Below are positions 8,623 through 17,590 of a stretch of 64,000 nt of DNA, in pieces; positions within the stretch are counted from its first letter, which is position 1, and every line of letters starts with the position of its first letter. Made by a program: the position numbers and the translations under genes. The stretch lies in contig JAGVKG010000067.1 of the NCBI GenBank assembly GCA_020050685.1, positions 1-64,000 of the forward strand, read 5' to 3'. The notes under the pieces were generated by a model. It ran no database searches. It was not told the DNA's origin and worked only from the letters and a program-made list of their open reading frames with translations. This stretch comes from Candidatus Obscuribacterales bacterium (GTDB lineage Bacteria; Cyanobacteriota; Vampirovibrionia; Obscuribacterales; Obscuribacteraceae).

Positions 8623-9384
8623 ATGCGGTGGCGTTTAATTGCTTATGAAGAATATGATGGTGCCACCAATATGGCTTTGGACGAAGCGATATTGGCAGCT
8701 CATTTGAAAAATTTGGTGCCTCCGACTTTGCGCTTTTATGGATTTAAGCCTCCATGTATTTCCATTGGGCATTCGCAAATAATTGGCTCTGAGGTTTTGG
8801 CTAAGGCGCGCCTTTTCGGTTTTGATTTGGTGCGTAGACCAACTGGTGGCAGAGCGGTTTTGCATGCTAATGAATTGACCTATTCACTTATAGGCTCAAC
8901 TGGCATAGGTTCAAGTGGTCTTTCATCCAGCATTCTTGAGGCTTATAAACAAATTTGTTTAGGCTTGCAGCTTGGTATGGAAAGTTTGGGATTGCCGCTT
9001 GAACTAGGTGAAACAAAAGTGCCTTACAAAGATTTGCAAGATTGTTTTGCTGCCACAACAGGCAGTGATTTGCATTATCAAGGCAAGAAGATGATTGGCT
9101 CTGCCCAATTACGACGCAAACAAGCTGTCTTGCAGCATGGATCAATTCTTCTCAACCAAGACCAAAAGTTGTTGCCCAAGATTTTTGGGCACGCCGAATC
9201 AGAAGTGATCAGGCATGCTAATTTGTATGAAGTACTGGGCAAGGAAATTAGCCTTGAAGAACTAACCAGCTGCCTGAGCCAAGGATTTGCTCAAGCCTTT
9301 GATTGTCAATTTGTCTTAGGCAAGTTTACCGAGGAAGAAAAAACTACGGCCCGCCAACTAGGTGAGTATTATCAATGGAAGTAG
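8623..9384 (+). CDS. lipM: Octanoyltransferase LipM-type (biotin/lipoate A/B protein ligase family)
   Basis: LipM-type enzymes move the octanoyl group from acyl-carrier protein to lipoyl-accepting proteins such as GcvH, the first step of lipoate assembly. The 253-residue product aligns with Bacillus LipM: NMALDEAIL near residue 17, PPTLRFYGFKPPCISIGHSQ, RRPTGGRAVLHANELTYS, the segment DCFAATTGSDL containing the likely catalytic cysteine, and KMIGSAQLRRK with LQHGSILL. LplA-type ligases lack that cysteine context, which is why I prefer LipM. ATG at 8623 follows the phosphorylase stop by 4 bases. The 3' end overlaps the convergent TPR gene by 41 bases. Confidence 0.88.
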   Translation: MRWRLIAYEEYDGATNMALDEAILAAHLKNLVPPTLRFYGFKPPCISIGHSQIIGSEVLAKARLFGFDLVRRPTGGRAVLHANELTYSLIGSTGIGSSGLSSSILEAYKQICLGLQLGMESLGLPLELGETKVPYKDLQDCFAATTGSDLHYQGKKMIGSAQLRRKQAVLQHGSILLNQDQKLLPKIFGHAESEVIRHANLYEVLGKEISLEELTSCLSQGFAQAFDCQFVLGKFTEEEKTTARQLGEYYQWK

Positions 9385-9979
9385 TTTGATCTTTTTCAGG
9401 CATGTCAGATTTCTGCCTATCCTTTTCAATTTGCTTTTGCAGGTCTTTGTCGGCTTTGCCTTCAGCAACCAAAGTGTTTGCGCCCTTGGCCTTTTCCTTC
9501 TTTTCTTTGTCGAGAGCCTTGGCAATTTTTTGCAGTTTGCGTGCCTGCCATTTAGCTTCGGCTTGTTCTTGAGGATCGGCATCATGGTGCCAAATCAGTT
9601 GCCATTCTTGTAAACAACGGCCTAAAAGTTTTTCGTCAACCTTGCCTTGATTGGCATAAAATTTAGCCGTCAGGGCTTTAGCATAAAGTAAGTGTCCTTC
9701 CGGATCACCTGGGTCTAGTTGAACGGCTTTGCCAATTTTGGCAATTGCCGCTTCAATATTCTCGTTGTCCATATCGACTTGGCCTTGGAAGCGCAAATAA
9801 GAAGCTTCCGAAAGACGTCCGGCAGGACCGATACCGAAATATGACGAGTCCGGAGCTTCTTTGGAATACATCTTGCCTCGGTTGTTAATTTGCGGCGAAA
9901 TGTCATCGGCAAAAGCAATTGAAGTCAAACTAATAGTTGAAACCAGGGCAGCCAAAATAGCCCTTTTATTTTTTCTCAT
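9344..9979 (-). CDS. Exported TPR-like protein
   Basis: A 211-residue protein with a clear Sec signal peptide (about residues 1-24, cleavage after SIAFA). Residues 57-115 contain one to two TPR-like helical repeats (SEASYLRFQGQVDMDNENIE, then a GDPEGHLLYAKAL segment). The C terminus from about 150 is a Lys/Glu/Ala-rich, probably coiled or disordered tail. It overlaps the end of the coiled-coil gene upstream by 14 bases, so the two are translationally coupled. Its own 3' end runs 41 bases into lipM on the other strand. A protein-protein role in the periplasm is likely; nothing more specific is visible. Confidence 0.72.
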   Translation of the reverse strand: MRKNKRAILAALVSTISLTSIAFADDISPQINNRGKMYSKEAPDSSYFGIGPAGRLSEASYLRFQGQVDMDNENIEAAIAKIGKAVQLDPGDPEGHLLYAKALTAKFYANQGKVDEKLLGRCLQEWQLIWHHDADPQEQAEAKWQARKLQKIAKALDKEKKEKAKGANTLVAEGKADKDLQKQIEKDRQKSDMPEKDQTTSIDNTHLVGGP

Positions 9980-10349
9980 TGTCTTGAGTTTCTCCTTGGC
10001 CTTCTTCTGGCGAATTGGTTACATCAGTTATGTCGACATGTTGAATCAAAGCTTGCTGGTTTTTGATTTCATTTTCCAAATTGCTTACCTTTTCATCAAT
10101 GCGAGAAATGTGCACTAAATCGGGACGGATGCGATCAAGCAAGATGTTGCCATCCAGGGCATTGGTATCACAATACAAAGAGTATGTTTTGGAGCCAATG
10201 GTTTGCAGGTATCTGACCTTTTCGCCTGTAAGGGTCATGATATCCATTTTTAGTTTGGTAATTTTTGCTGCCCGTCCCATTTGGTCGGCTGCTTGTTTGG
10301 TTGTTTGTTTGAAGCGATTGACGAAATCGTTGAAAGAAGGTCCTGACAT
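9966..10349 (-). CDS. Small coiled-coil protein of unknown function
   Basis: A 127-residue soluble protein starting MSGPSFNDFVNRF. The ATG at 10349 is chosen because GGAGGAGA lies just upstream; a longer reading starting 6 codons earlier would put that ribosome site inside the gene. Helical heptad-like sequence covers about 10-50 and 85-110, and the C terminus is acidic. It resembles short phage-shock- or DUF-type coiled-coil proteins only in general character. It overlaps the TPR gene downstream by 14 bases. I do not recognise a family. Confidence 0.6.
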   Translation of the reverse strand: MSGPSFNDFVNRFKQTTKQAADQMGRAAKITKLKMDIMTLTGEKVRYLQTIGSKTYSLYCDTNALDGNILLDRIRPDLVHISRIDEKVSNLENEIKNQQALIQHVDITDVTNSPEEGQGETQDNEKK

Positions 10350-10432
10350 AATTCTCCTCCATGCCACAAATAATATTACGGCAGTTGAGCGATTATCGCT
10401 TTAATAGCTGATTGTCAAGCAAACTTCTTAAT

Positions 10433-11662
10433 TTATGACAAGAGGCGCTTGTGCAAAAGTTTGACCGTGGTGTTAGCCGAGGAAAGCGGAACAAGCATGT
10501 TGACGGTCAGATCGCTTGTCGTCATCATTGCCAGTGGGATTTCATTTTGCATTAGGCAGTCAAATACTTGAGCAACGTGGGACGAATTGCTGGCTAAGCC
10601 GCGACCGACTATGGAAACCTTGGCCAAATCTTTTTCCACCTTAATTTTGGAAATCGTGCCATCAAACTCGCCAATTACCTTCCGAATTCGGGCACTGACT
10701 GTTTTACTGGCACTAAAACATATCTCTTGTGTATGTTCCTCTTCTCTTGTCAAAACCTGAATGGCATCGGTTGAGATTCCCATTTCTTGCATTAACTTGA
10801 AAAGTTGGCTTTGACTTTGTTGAATTAATTTGTCGGCGTTTGGTGTCGTGGTTTGATTGAAGACCAGGCGGAACCAATCTTGCGTGGTATCACAGGCAAT
10901 ACCACATACGGTATAAGAACCGGACAAATAGTGATGCGTAATCAGTGTACCAGGATCGCTTGGTTCAAAAGTTGAACGGACGCGCAGGGGGATATGCCCG
11001 TCTCTGGCTGTTTCGACCGAACGGGCATTGAGTACTTTGGCACCACAGGATGCCAGCTCAAGCATTTCTTCGTAACTAATAGCAGTCAATTTGCGAGCAT
11101 CAGTTACTTGGGCTGGATCGGCAGTATAAACACCTGTAACATCGGAATAAATGTCACAACGCTTAGCATGCAAGGCAGAAGCTAAGGCTGTGGCTGTCGT
11201 GTCGGATCCACCGCGGCCCAGCGTGGTTAATTCGTTTGTTTCAGTGGCGCCCTGAAAACCAGCGACAACAGCAATTTCACCTTCGGCAAGACAAGCTTCC
11301 AGTGCTTGTGGGCGAATCGCTTTGATTCTGGCTTGACCAAAATTTGGCTCGGTAATGATACCGGCTTGAGGACCGGTAAATGACTTAGCTTTTCCACCAA
11401 GCGATTGAATGGCCATGGACATCAAGGCAATGGAGACTTGCTCGCCTGTAGCCATTAACATGTCCAGCTCACGCTCTGGTGGGCTTTCTTGCACGCTTTG
11501 AGCAAGCGAAATTAAGTTGTCCGTAGTATGACCCATGGCAGAGACTACCGTGGTTACTTGATGACCGTCCTTCTGTGCCTGGCAAGCAATTTCTGCCGCT
11601 TTAAAAATATGCGCGACGTCCGCAACGGAAGTGCCACCAAATTTTTGAACCAGTCTGGACAT
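10433..11662 (-). CDS. lysC: Aspartate kinase
   Basis: It phosphorylates aspartate to aspartyl phosphate, the entry to lysine, threonine, methionine and diaminopimelate synthesis. The 409-residue product starts MSRLVQKFGGTSVAD (KFGGTS is the amino-acid-kinase signature). It continues with the nucleotide-binding TLGRGGSDTTA segment and the SDVTGVYTADP motif at the end of the kinase domain. Two C-terminal ACT domains follow (from about residue 265), ending VGRGLASNSSHVAQVF, so feedback control by end-product amino acids is expected. The ATG at 11662 gives standard family length; an in-frame reading extends 23 codons further without support. It is a monofunctional enzyme with no fused homoserine dehydrogenase. 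Confidence 0.95.
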   Translation of the reverse strand: MSRLVQKFGGTSVADVAHIFKAAEIACQAQKDGHQVTTVVSAMGHTTDNLISLAQSVQESPPERELDMLMATGEQVSIALMSMAIQSLGGKAKSFTGPQAGIITEPNFGQARIKAIRPQALEACLAEGEIAVVAGFQGATETNELTTLGRGGSDTTATALASALHAKRCDIYSDVTGVYTADPAQVTDARKLTAISYEEMLELASCGAKVLNARSVETARDGHIPLRVRSTFEPSDPGTLITHHYLSGSYTVCGIACDTTQDWFRLVFNQTTTPNADKLIQQSQSQLFKLMQEMGISTDAIQVLTREEEHTQEICFSASKTVSARIRKVIGEFDGTISKIKVEKDLAKVSIVGRGLASNSSHVAQVFDCLMQNEIPLAMMTTSDLTVNMLVPLSSANTTVKLLHKRLLS

Positions 11663-11843
11663 TGCCCATACCAAAAGTAGGTTGAAATTTGAATCTATGA
11701 TCTTAACTTGGGTGTTGGGCAAGGACGCCAAGTTATTTTGAAATTAACTTCCATTTGCCAAGGCATGGGCAAAATTCAAGTTGTAATGATTTACAAATTA
11801 GCCCCGTTTTTCCTGTTGACAAGTCTGCCGTGTTTGCCAGTGA

Positions 11844-13556
11844 TTATTTCGACATGGGAATGCAAATATCGTGCTCTTGGGCAAACCTAATTGCTTCGTC
11901 ATAGCCTGCATCGGCATGGCGAATTACACCCATTTCCGGATCTGATGTCAAAACGCGTTTCAAGCGTAAGGCAGCATCATCGGTGCCATCGGCAACGATT
12001 ACTTGTCCGGCATGCAATGAATAGCCAATGCCCACGCCACCACCGTGGTGCAACGATACCCAACTGGCACCGTTTACGGCATTGATCAGTGCATTTAAAT
12101 ATACCCAATCGGCAATTGCATCTGAACCATCTTTCATGGCTTCAGTTTCGCGATTTGGTGAGGCGACCGAGCCGCAATCCAAATGATCACGTCCAATGAC
12201 AATTGGTGCCTTTAGCTTACCTTCTGCAACCAGCTTGTTGATAATCAAACCAACTTTGGCCCGGTCGCCAAAACCAAACCAGCAAATGCGTGAGGGCAAA
12301 CCTTGGAAGGCGACTTTCTTGGAAGCCATATCGAGCCAACGGACAAGCGCCTGGTCGTGAGCAAATTCTTTGATTAGCACTTGATCAATGATGGCAATGT
12401 CTTCGGGGCATCCTGATAGTGCTGCCCAGCGGAACGGTCCTTTACCTTCACAAAACAAAGGACGAATAAATGCCGGCACAAAACCAGGAAAGCTAAAAGC
12501 ATCTTTGACACCGTTCAGTTTTGCTACTTGGCGAATGTTGTTGCCGTAATCAAAAACAATTGAGCCTTGTTTTTGAAAGGCAAGCATGGCCTGCACATGT
12601 TTAACAATTGATGATTCAGCCAGGGCAATATATTTGTCTGGATCTGACTTGCGTAATTGAGCGGCTTGATCAATTGTGTAATTCTCTGGTACATAGCCAT
12701 TCAGTGTATCGTGAGCGGAAGTTTGATCGGTTACCATATCCGGTTTGAAGCCCATGGTGACAAGCTTGGGTAAAATTTCTGAGGCATTGCCAAGCAAGGC
12801 AATGGAAAGTGGCGAGCCATCTTGTTTGGCGCTTTCTGCTAATTTGAGAGCGTGTTCTAAGTCGTCTGCTTGCATGTCGACATAGCGTGTTTCCAGACGG
12901 CGCTTTACTCGGCTTTCGTCCACTTCGACACAAATGGCAATGCCTTCGTTCATGGTAATTGCCAGGGGCTGGGCTCCACCCATGCCACCAAGACCGGCAG
13001 TCAAAACAATTTTTCCTTTCAAAGAACCGGAAAAATGTTTGCGCGCTGCTTGGGCAAAAGTTTCATATGTGCCTTGTAAAATACCTTGGGTGCCAATATA
13101 AATCCAAGAGCCGGCTGTCATCTGTCCGTACATAATCAGGCCTTTGCGCTCTAATTCGCGGAAATAAGACCAGTTAGCCCAGGCGCCGACCAAGTTGGAA
13201 TTAGCAATCAATACCCTGGGTGCATCTTTATGGCTTTGCATCACACCAACTGGTTTGCCCGATTGGACAAGCAAGGTTTGATCTGATTCCAAGCCGACTA
13301 AGGCGCGAACAATAGCCTTGAGGCAATCCCAGTTGCGGGCTGCTTTGCCTGAGCCACCATAGACAATCAGTTCTTCTGGGCGCTCGGCAACAGTGGGGTC
13401 GAGATTATTGAGGAGCATGCGCAAGGCTGCTTCTTGTATCCAGCCCTTGCAAGTCAATTTTGTTCCATGTGGTGCAGAAACTGCAATCGGCTTTTGGCTA
13501 TCTAAAATACGCGCGACAACATCGGCACTTGATGATGTAGCAGATGCTAATGACAT
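11844..13556 (-). CDS. hutU: Urocanate hydratase
   Basis: HutU converts urocanate to imidazolonepropionate in histidine degradation, using tightly bound NAD+ as an electrophile. The 570-residue protein covers the whole family: GKAARNWDC with the preceding YGGSGK, the Rossmann segment [21 protein letters not shown] with the family-conserved residues, and [20 protein letters not shown] at the C terminus. ATG at 13556 has GAGGAG upstream. No hutH, hutI or hutG gene is in the window and the neighbours are lysC and the divergent mutase gene, so the rest of the pathway must be elsewhere or absent. Confidence 0.96.
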   Translation of the reverse strand: MSLASATSSSADVVARILDSQKPIAVSAPHGTKLTCKGWIQEAALRMLLNNLDPTVAERPEELIVYGGSGKAARNWDCLKAIVRALVGLESDQTLLVQSGKPVGVMQSHKDAPRVLIANSNLVGAWANWSYFRELERKGLIMYGQMTAGSWIYIGTQGILQGTYETFAQAARKHFSGSLKGKIVLTAGLGGMGGAQPLAITMNEGIAICVEVDESRVKRRLETRYVDMQADDLEHALKLAESAKQDGSPLSIALLGNASEILPKLVTMGFKPDMVTDQTSAHDTLNGYVPENYTIDQAAQLRKSDPDKYIALAESSIVKHVQAMLAFQKQGSIVFDYGNNIRQVAKLNGVKDAFSFPGFVPAFIRPLFCEGKGPFRWAALSGCPEDIAIIDQVLIKEFAHDQALVRWLDMASKKVAFQGLPSRICWFGFGDRAKVGLIINKLVAEGKLKAPIVIGRDHLDCGSVASPNRETEAMKDGSDAIADWVYLNALINAVNGASWVSLHHGGGVGIGYSLHAGQVIVADGTDDAALRLKRVLTSDPEMGVIRHADAGYDEAIRFAQEHDICIPMSK

Positions 13557-13710
13557 ATGGGCTCCTCGCCTGTTTTGGTATTTCGTTGATCTAGAATTGT
13601 TCCCCACTAAATAATAAGATATGGATGTAGGGATCGTGGCAAATTTCCAAATTTAGCTATAAAGAGATAAGCGATCTCAATAGGAACGACGGAGGCTTTC
13701 AAAGCTTTAT

Positions 13711-15315
13711 ATGGCTCAAAACAAGAATGAAGATATCAAATACAGCCTATCGGATATACCGATTAAGGCATGTTATGGGCCCTCCGACTTGAAAGACTGG
13801 GATTACAAGCGCAAGCTTGCCGATCCAGGCGAGTTTCCTTATACGCGTGGGATTCATCGTGACATGTATCGTGGCAAGATTTGGACCATGCGTCAGTTTG
13901 CTGGTTTTGGTGGTCCGGAAGAAACCAATGAGCGATTTAAATATTTGCTGTCGCAAGGACAAACCGGATTGTCCACGGCTTTTGATTTGCCAACTCTCAT
14001 GGGCTATGACTCAGATCATCCGCGTGCCAATGGCGAGGTAGGGGTCTGTGGAGTGGCTGTCGACTCACTTGAGGATGTGGAAATTCTCTATCGTGACTTG
14101 CCGCTCGACAAGGTTTCCACTTCAATGACCATTAACGGTCCAGCTTCAATAGTTTTGGCTATGTTTTTAGCTAATGCGGAAAAACGTGGTTTTGATTGGC
14201 GCAAGCTTGATGGCACATTGCAAAATGACATTTTCAAAGAGTACATTGCCCAAAAAACTTATTTGTTGCCTCCGCGTCCGGCCTTGAAACTAATTCAAGA
14301 CATGATGGTTTTTACCACGCGCCAGGTACCGCGTTGGAATTTCATTTCTGTTTCTGGCTACCATATTCGTGAAGCTGGAGCCACGGCAATTCAAGAGTTG
14401 GCATTTACACTTGCAGATGGTTTCGCTTATGTTGATGCAGGTATAGAAGCTGGTTTATCGCTGGATGAATTTGCCCCACGCTTGTCTTTCTTCTTCAATG
14501 CTCATATCGACTTTTTTGAAGAGATTGCTAAATATCGGGCTGCCCGCCGGATTTGGGCTAAGCGCATGCGCGAGCATTATGGCTCGACAAATGAGCGCAC
14601 ATTGAAATTGCGATTTCACACTCAAACAGCTGGCTGCAGTTTAACGGCACAACAGCCAGAAAATAATATTGTCCGTACGGCCATCGAAGCTTTGGCTGGT
14701 GTGCTTGGTGGCACTCAGTCATTACATACTAATTCAATGGATGAAGTTTTGGGACTGCCAACGCAAAAGGCAGCGCATATTGCTTTGCGCACGCAGCAAA
14801 TTATTGCTCATGAGACTGGTGTGGCTGATGTAGTTGATCCTCTAGCAGGCTCATATTATGTTGAGTGGCTGACTGATGAGATGGAACGTGGTGCCAATGA
14901 GTACTTCAAGAAAATCGCAGAAGTTGGTGGGGTGATGGTTGGTATTGAAAAAGGTTATTTCATGAAAGAAATAGCCGATGCGGCCTACCATTTTCAACAA
15001 AAGCTTGATTCCAAGGATAGAATTTTTGTTGGCTTGAATGCTTTTACGGAAGAAGCTCCGGGGCAGCAAATCGATATTCTAAAAATTGGACGGCAGTATC
15101 AGGAAAGGCAAACCGAACGTTTGGCTAAATTGAAAGCCCGGCGCGATCAAGCAAAAGTTGATGCTTCCCTCAAGGCATTAAAAGAAGGTGTTGCTCAAGG
15201 GCAAAATTCTTTTGAGCTTTTATTGGACTCGGTAAAAACTTATGCCACTTTGGGTGAGATTTGTGATGCTTTACGCCAGGTCTGTGGTGCGTATCGTGAA
15301 CCAGCGATTTTTTAG
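13711..15315 (+). CDS. icmA: Coenzyme B12-dependent acyl-CoA mutase large subunit, isobutyryl-CoA mutase (IcmA) type
   Basis: The 534-residue protein is the substrate-binding TIM-barrel subunit of a methylmalonyl-CoA-mutase-family enzyme and lacks the C-terminal cobalamin domain, so it needs a separate B12-binding partner. Two residues set substrate choice in this family. Methylmalonyl-CoA mutase has Tyr89 in WTIRQYAGF and Arg207 in KEFMVRN. Here the same segments read WTMRQFAGF (F63) and KEYIAQK (Q181), the Phe/Gln pair of isobutyryl-CoA mutase. The predicted reaction is therefore interconversion of isobutyryl-CoA and n-butyryl-CoA. SGYHIREAGAT retains the active-site histidine. No small-subunit gene or MeaB-type chaperone lies next to it; a TPR gene follows. 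Confidence 0.85.
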   Translation: MAQNKNEDIKYSLSDIPIKACYGPSDLKDWDYKRKLADPGEFPYTRGIHRDMYRGKIWTMRQFAGFGGPEETNERFKYLLSQGQTGLSTAFDLPTLMGYDSDHPRANGEVGVCGVAVDSLEDVEILYRDLPLDKVSTSMTINGPASIVLAMFLANAEKRGFDWRKLDGTLQNDIFKEYIAQKTYLLPPRPALKLIQDMMVFTTRQVPRWNFISVSGYHIREAGATAIQELAFTLADGFAYVDAGIEAGLSLDEFAPRLSFFFNAHIDFFEEIAKYRAARRIWAKRMREHYGSTNERTLKLRFHTQTAGCSLTAQQPENNIVRTAIEALAGVLGGTQSLHTNSMDEVLGLPTQKAAHIALRTQQIIAHETGVADVVDPLAGSYYVEWLTDEMERGANEYFKKIAEVGGVMVGIEKGYFMKEIADAAYHFQQKLDSKDRIFVGLNAFTEEAPGQQIDILKIGRQYQERQTERLAKLKARRDQAKVDASLKALKEGVAQGQNSFELLLDSVKTYATLGEICDALRQVCGAYREPAIF

Positions 15316-15378
15316 ATAATAAATTTATTGATTATTACTGGTATGATAAAAAGTACTAGAACTCAGGAAAGGGCAATC

Positions 15379-16158
15379 GTGTATCCAAGGCATCTTCTGC
15401 AAGCGCTAACTTTCTCACTATTGCTAACAGTTGTCGGTTTTCTGACCATTGTCCCAGGTGCATTGGCGGTAACCAAAGAATCACGTGCGCATGCGGAAAA
15501 AGGAATTGTGCTTTTCAATCAAGGCAAGTTAGAAGGGGCTGCCAATGAATTTAGGGCAGCAATTAAAATAGATCCGAGCAATGCAGATTATCATAATGAT
15601 CTTTCTATCGTACTTAAGGCTCAAGGCAAAATAAAAGAGTCAATCGATGAAGCTAATTTAGCCCTGAAGAATCGCCCGGGTAGTGCTTCTGCTCATCTAA
15701 GTATAGCCAGCGCCTTGTCTCTCAAAAAGCAGCATGCAGAAGCAGAGAAGCACTATCGAGCCATTGTCAAACTTACGCCTAAGGATCCTCAGGCTCACAC
15801 TAATTTGGGTCTATGCCTGAAAGCCCAAAAGAAAACGGCAGAGGCAGAAAAGTCTTTTCGCCAGTCTCTCAAAATCAAGGCAAATCATACGGATGGTCTG
15901 ATTCATCTGGCTAATTTGCTTCGAGAAGCGAAAAAAAAGGATGAGGCGGAAAAACTGGCACGACGGGCAGTTGCCGCCTCTGCCAATAATGCCGATGCTC
16001 ATCTGACTCTGGCTGGCTGCCTCAGAGATAACCATAAAGATGCCGAGGCACTTTCCGAGTACGAAAAGGCCTTGAAGCTCAAGCCGGATAGCGCCAACGC
16101 CAAATTGATTCGCGAATACATTGATTATCTGAAAAACCGCCCAGATTCACGCATCTAG
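15379..16158 (+). CDS. Exported TPR-repeat protein
   Basis: About 259 residues. A GTG start at 15379, preceded by AGGAAAGG, gives a clean signal peptide (YPRHLLQALTFSLLLTV... ending GALA). ATG at 15343 and TTG at 15328 are in-frame alternatives. After the signal, about six consecutive 34-residue tetratricopeptide repeats fill the protein (e.g. AEKGIVLFNQGKLEGAANEF; HTNLGLCLKAQKKTAEAEKS), each ending in a K.[DN]P.. type turn. TPR arrays are protein-binding scaffolds; in the periplasm or at the envelope this could serve assembly or pilus functions. It follows the mutase gene by 63 bases without an obvious functional link. Confidence 0.85.
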   Translation: MYPRHLLQALTFSLLLTVVGFLTIVPGALAVTKESRAHAEKGIVLFNQGKLEGAANEFRAAIKIDPSNADYHNDLSIVLKAQGKIKESIDEANLALKNRPGSASAHLSIASALSLKKQHAEAEKHYRAIVKLTPKDPQAHTNLGLCLKAQKKTAEAEKSFRQSLKIKANHTDGLIHLANLLREAKKKDEAEKLARRAVAASANNADAHLTLAGCLRDNHKDAEALSEYEKALKLKPDSANAKLIREYIDYLKNRPDSRI

Positions 16159-16210
16159 CTTCTTGCTGATAATTTTGTCTTTATCAGTCGGTTAGCAAAT
16201 TAGAGGTAAG

Positions 16211-16247
16211 CCCCTGCCTCGTCTAACACTTTTGAGTGATGCAGGGG
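16211..16247 (+). other. CCCCTGC/GCAGGGG inverted repeat in the leader of the second kinase gene
   Basis: A perfect 7-bp inverted repeat (16211-16217 and 16241-16247) encloses 23 bases. It lies 52 bases after the TPR gene and about 105 bases before the kinase start. There is no T run, so it is not a typical terminator. It may be an mRNA leader hairpin or a chance repeat. Confidence 0.3.
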
Positions 16248-16353
16248 TGATGATCAAGGCTGAGTCTGCATTTCCGGAAATTAGCCTCAATTGGGGATGT
16301 CAAGAATCGCTAAATGCGGAAGACTGGTAATAGCGCGGTGAGGCTGGGGTGAA

Positions 16354-17406
16354 ATGATTAACTGCGATTGCCTAAATGAATGTAGGCAGCTAGTAAAGCC
16401 GAGAAAGCTAGCTGTAACAGTAGTAAATTCGCTTGCCAAAAAGCACAAGGCGAATGCAAATACTGTTAGTACTGCTCCGACAGAAAGAGTAGTCGGGCAG
16501 ACGATTTATACGTCTACTGGATTTGAATACACAATTGAACGTTGCTTAGGGACAGGTGGACAGGGAATTGTTTACCTGGCTAGTCGTGGTTCCGACCAAG
16601 CAACTGTAGCTTTGAAGATAGCCAAGCAGGCTGGAGCGAGTATTGAAAGTCGTTTAATTTCGGATGAATATGCCGCTCTTGCAAGGCTCAATCACCCGCA
16701 TGTGGTGAAAGTAATTGAGTATGGTAAGACGAGAGAAGATGAGTGTTATGTGGCGCTGGAAGTAGTAGATGGTATCACTTTGGAAAGTTTGCTTGGAGAG
16801 AGCAATCATCTGCATGAGTACGAAATAGTGAACATCGGCCTGCAAATTGCCGACGCCATGGAGCATGCTCATCTATGTGGCGTTGTGCATGGTGACCTTA
16901 AGCCGGGGAATATCATGATTTCACAGGCTGCGGAAACTAAAAAGATTTACGTTATAGACTTTGGCATTTCTCATATCTTGGAAGATCCGGAAGATCAATC
17001 AGATGAGTTCAACTGTGGCAGCATTTCCTATATGTCACCAGAACAAATGGCCGGTTTGCAAATTACAAACAAATCGGACATTTATCAACTTGGCTTGATT
17101 CTTTATGAATGCTTGTTTGGCGGACTACCGCCTGGTGATACCAAATCAGATATTGTCGCGGCCAAAGCGGCAGACAATCCACCTTTTGAGTGCCCTGATC
17201 AGGTTTACATGCAATGGCAGGACTTTTTTGGTAAGACGCTTTCCACTAAGCCTGAGACTCGATATCCATCTATGCGTCATGTGAAGAAAGAATTGCGAAA
17301 GCTTGCCGATAAATTCTTGCCACCAGTTAATACATCCAACGATGCGGCTGCTGTCCAGAATGAGACTGAATCAACTAACGGCATCGAAAGCTTAATTGGG
17401 CTCTAA
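16354..17406 (+). CDS. Soluble Ser/Thr protein kinase with HGD in place of HRD
   Basis: A 350-residue Hanks-type kinase without a transmembrane helix. The N-terminal ~45 residues hold three cysteines (C4, C6, C10) in a basic leader. The kinase domain (about 58-320) has the glycine loop GTGGQG (66-71), K88, HGDLKPGN (179-186) and DFG (202-204), then SYMSPEQ in the activation segment. The arginine of HRD is glycine, so activation should not depend on the usual activation-loop phosphate clamp. All strictly catalytic residues remain, so it should be active. It is flanked by a TPR gene and the UbiA-family gene; substrates are unknown. Confidence 0.9.
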   Translation: MINCDCLNECRQLVKPRKLAVTVVNSLAKKHKANANTVSTAPTERVVGQTIYTSTGFEYTIERCLGTGGQGIVYLASRGSDQATVALKIAKQAGASIESRLISDEYAALARLNHPHVVKVIEYGKTREDECYVALEVVDGITLESLLGESNHLHEYEIVNIGLQIADAMEHAHLCGVVHGDLKPGNIMISQAAETKKIYVIDFGISHILEDPEDQSDEFNCGSISYMSPEQMAGLQITNKSDIYQLGLILYECLFGGLPPGDTKSDIVAAKAADNPPFECPDQVYMQWQDFFGKTLSTKPETRYPSMRHVKKELRKLADKFLPPVNTSNDAAAVQNETESTNGIESLIGL

Positions 17407-17590
17407 AGTAGTACTCTAAACTAATTGTAATAATTGGCTTACTCAACCAAGCAAACGGTACTTAGGGATTGCTTGCCGACAGTCTCTCTGAAAGTCTGTG
17501 CCTGACAACATGGACAGCACCTTTCGGGTGTTATAAACTAAGCTGAGCAATTTTTCTGTCTCAGTATTTCGTCGTTTGCCCGGGGTGATA

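Noticed and set aside
13711-15315. Methylmalonyl-CoA mutase
   Set aside because: The two selectivity residues are Phe and Gln, not Tyr and Arg, and the cobalamin domain is absent.
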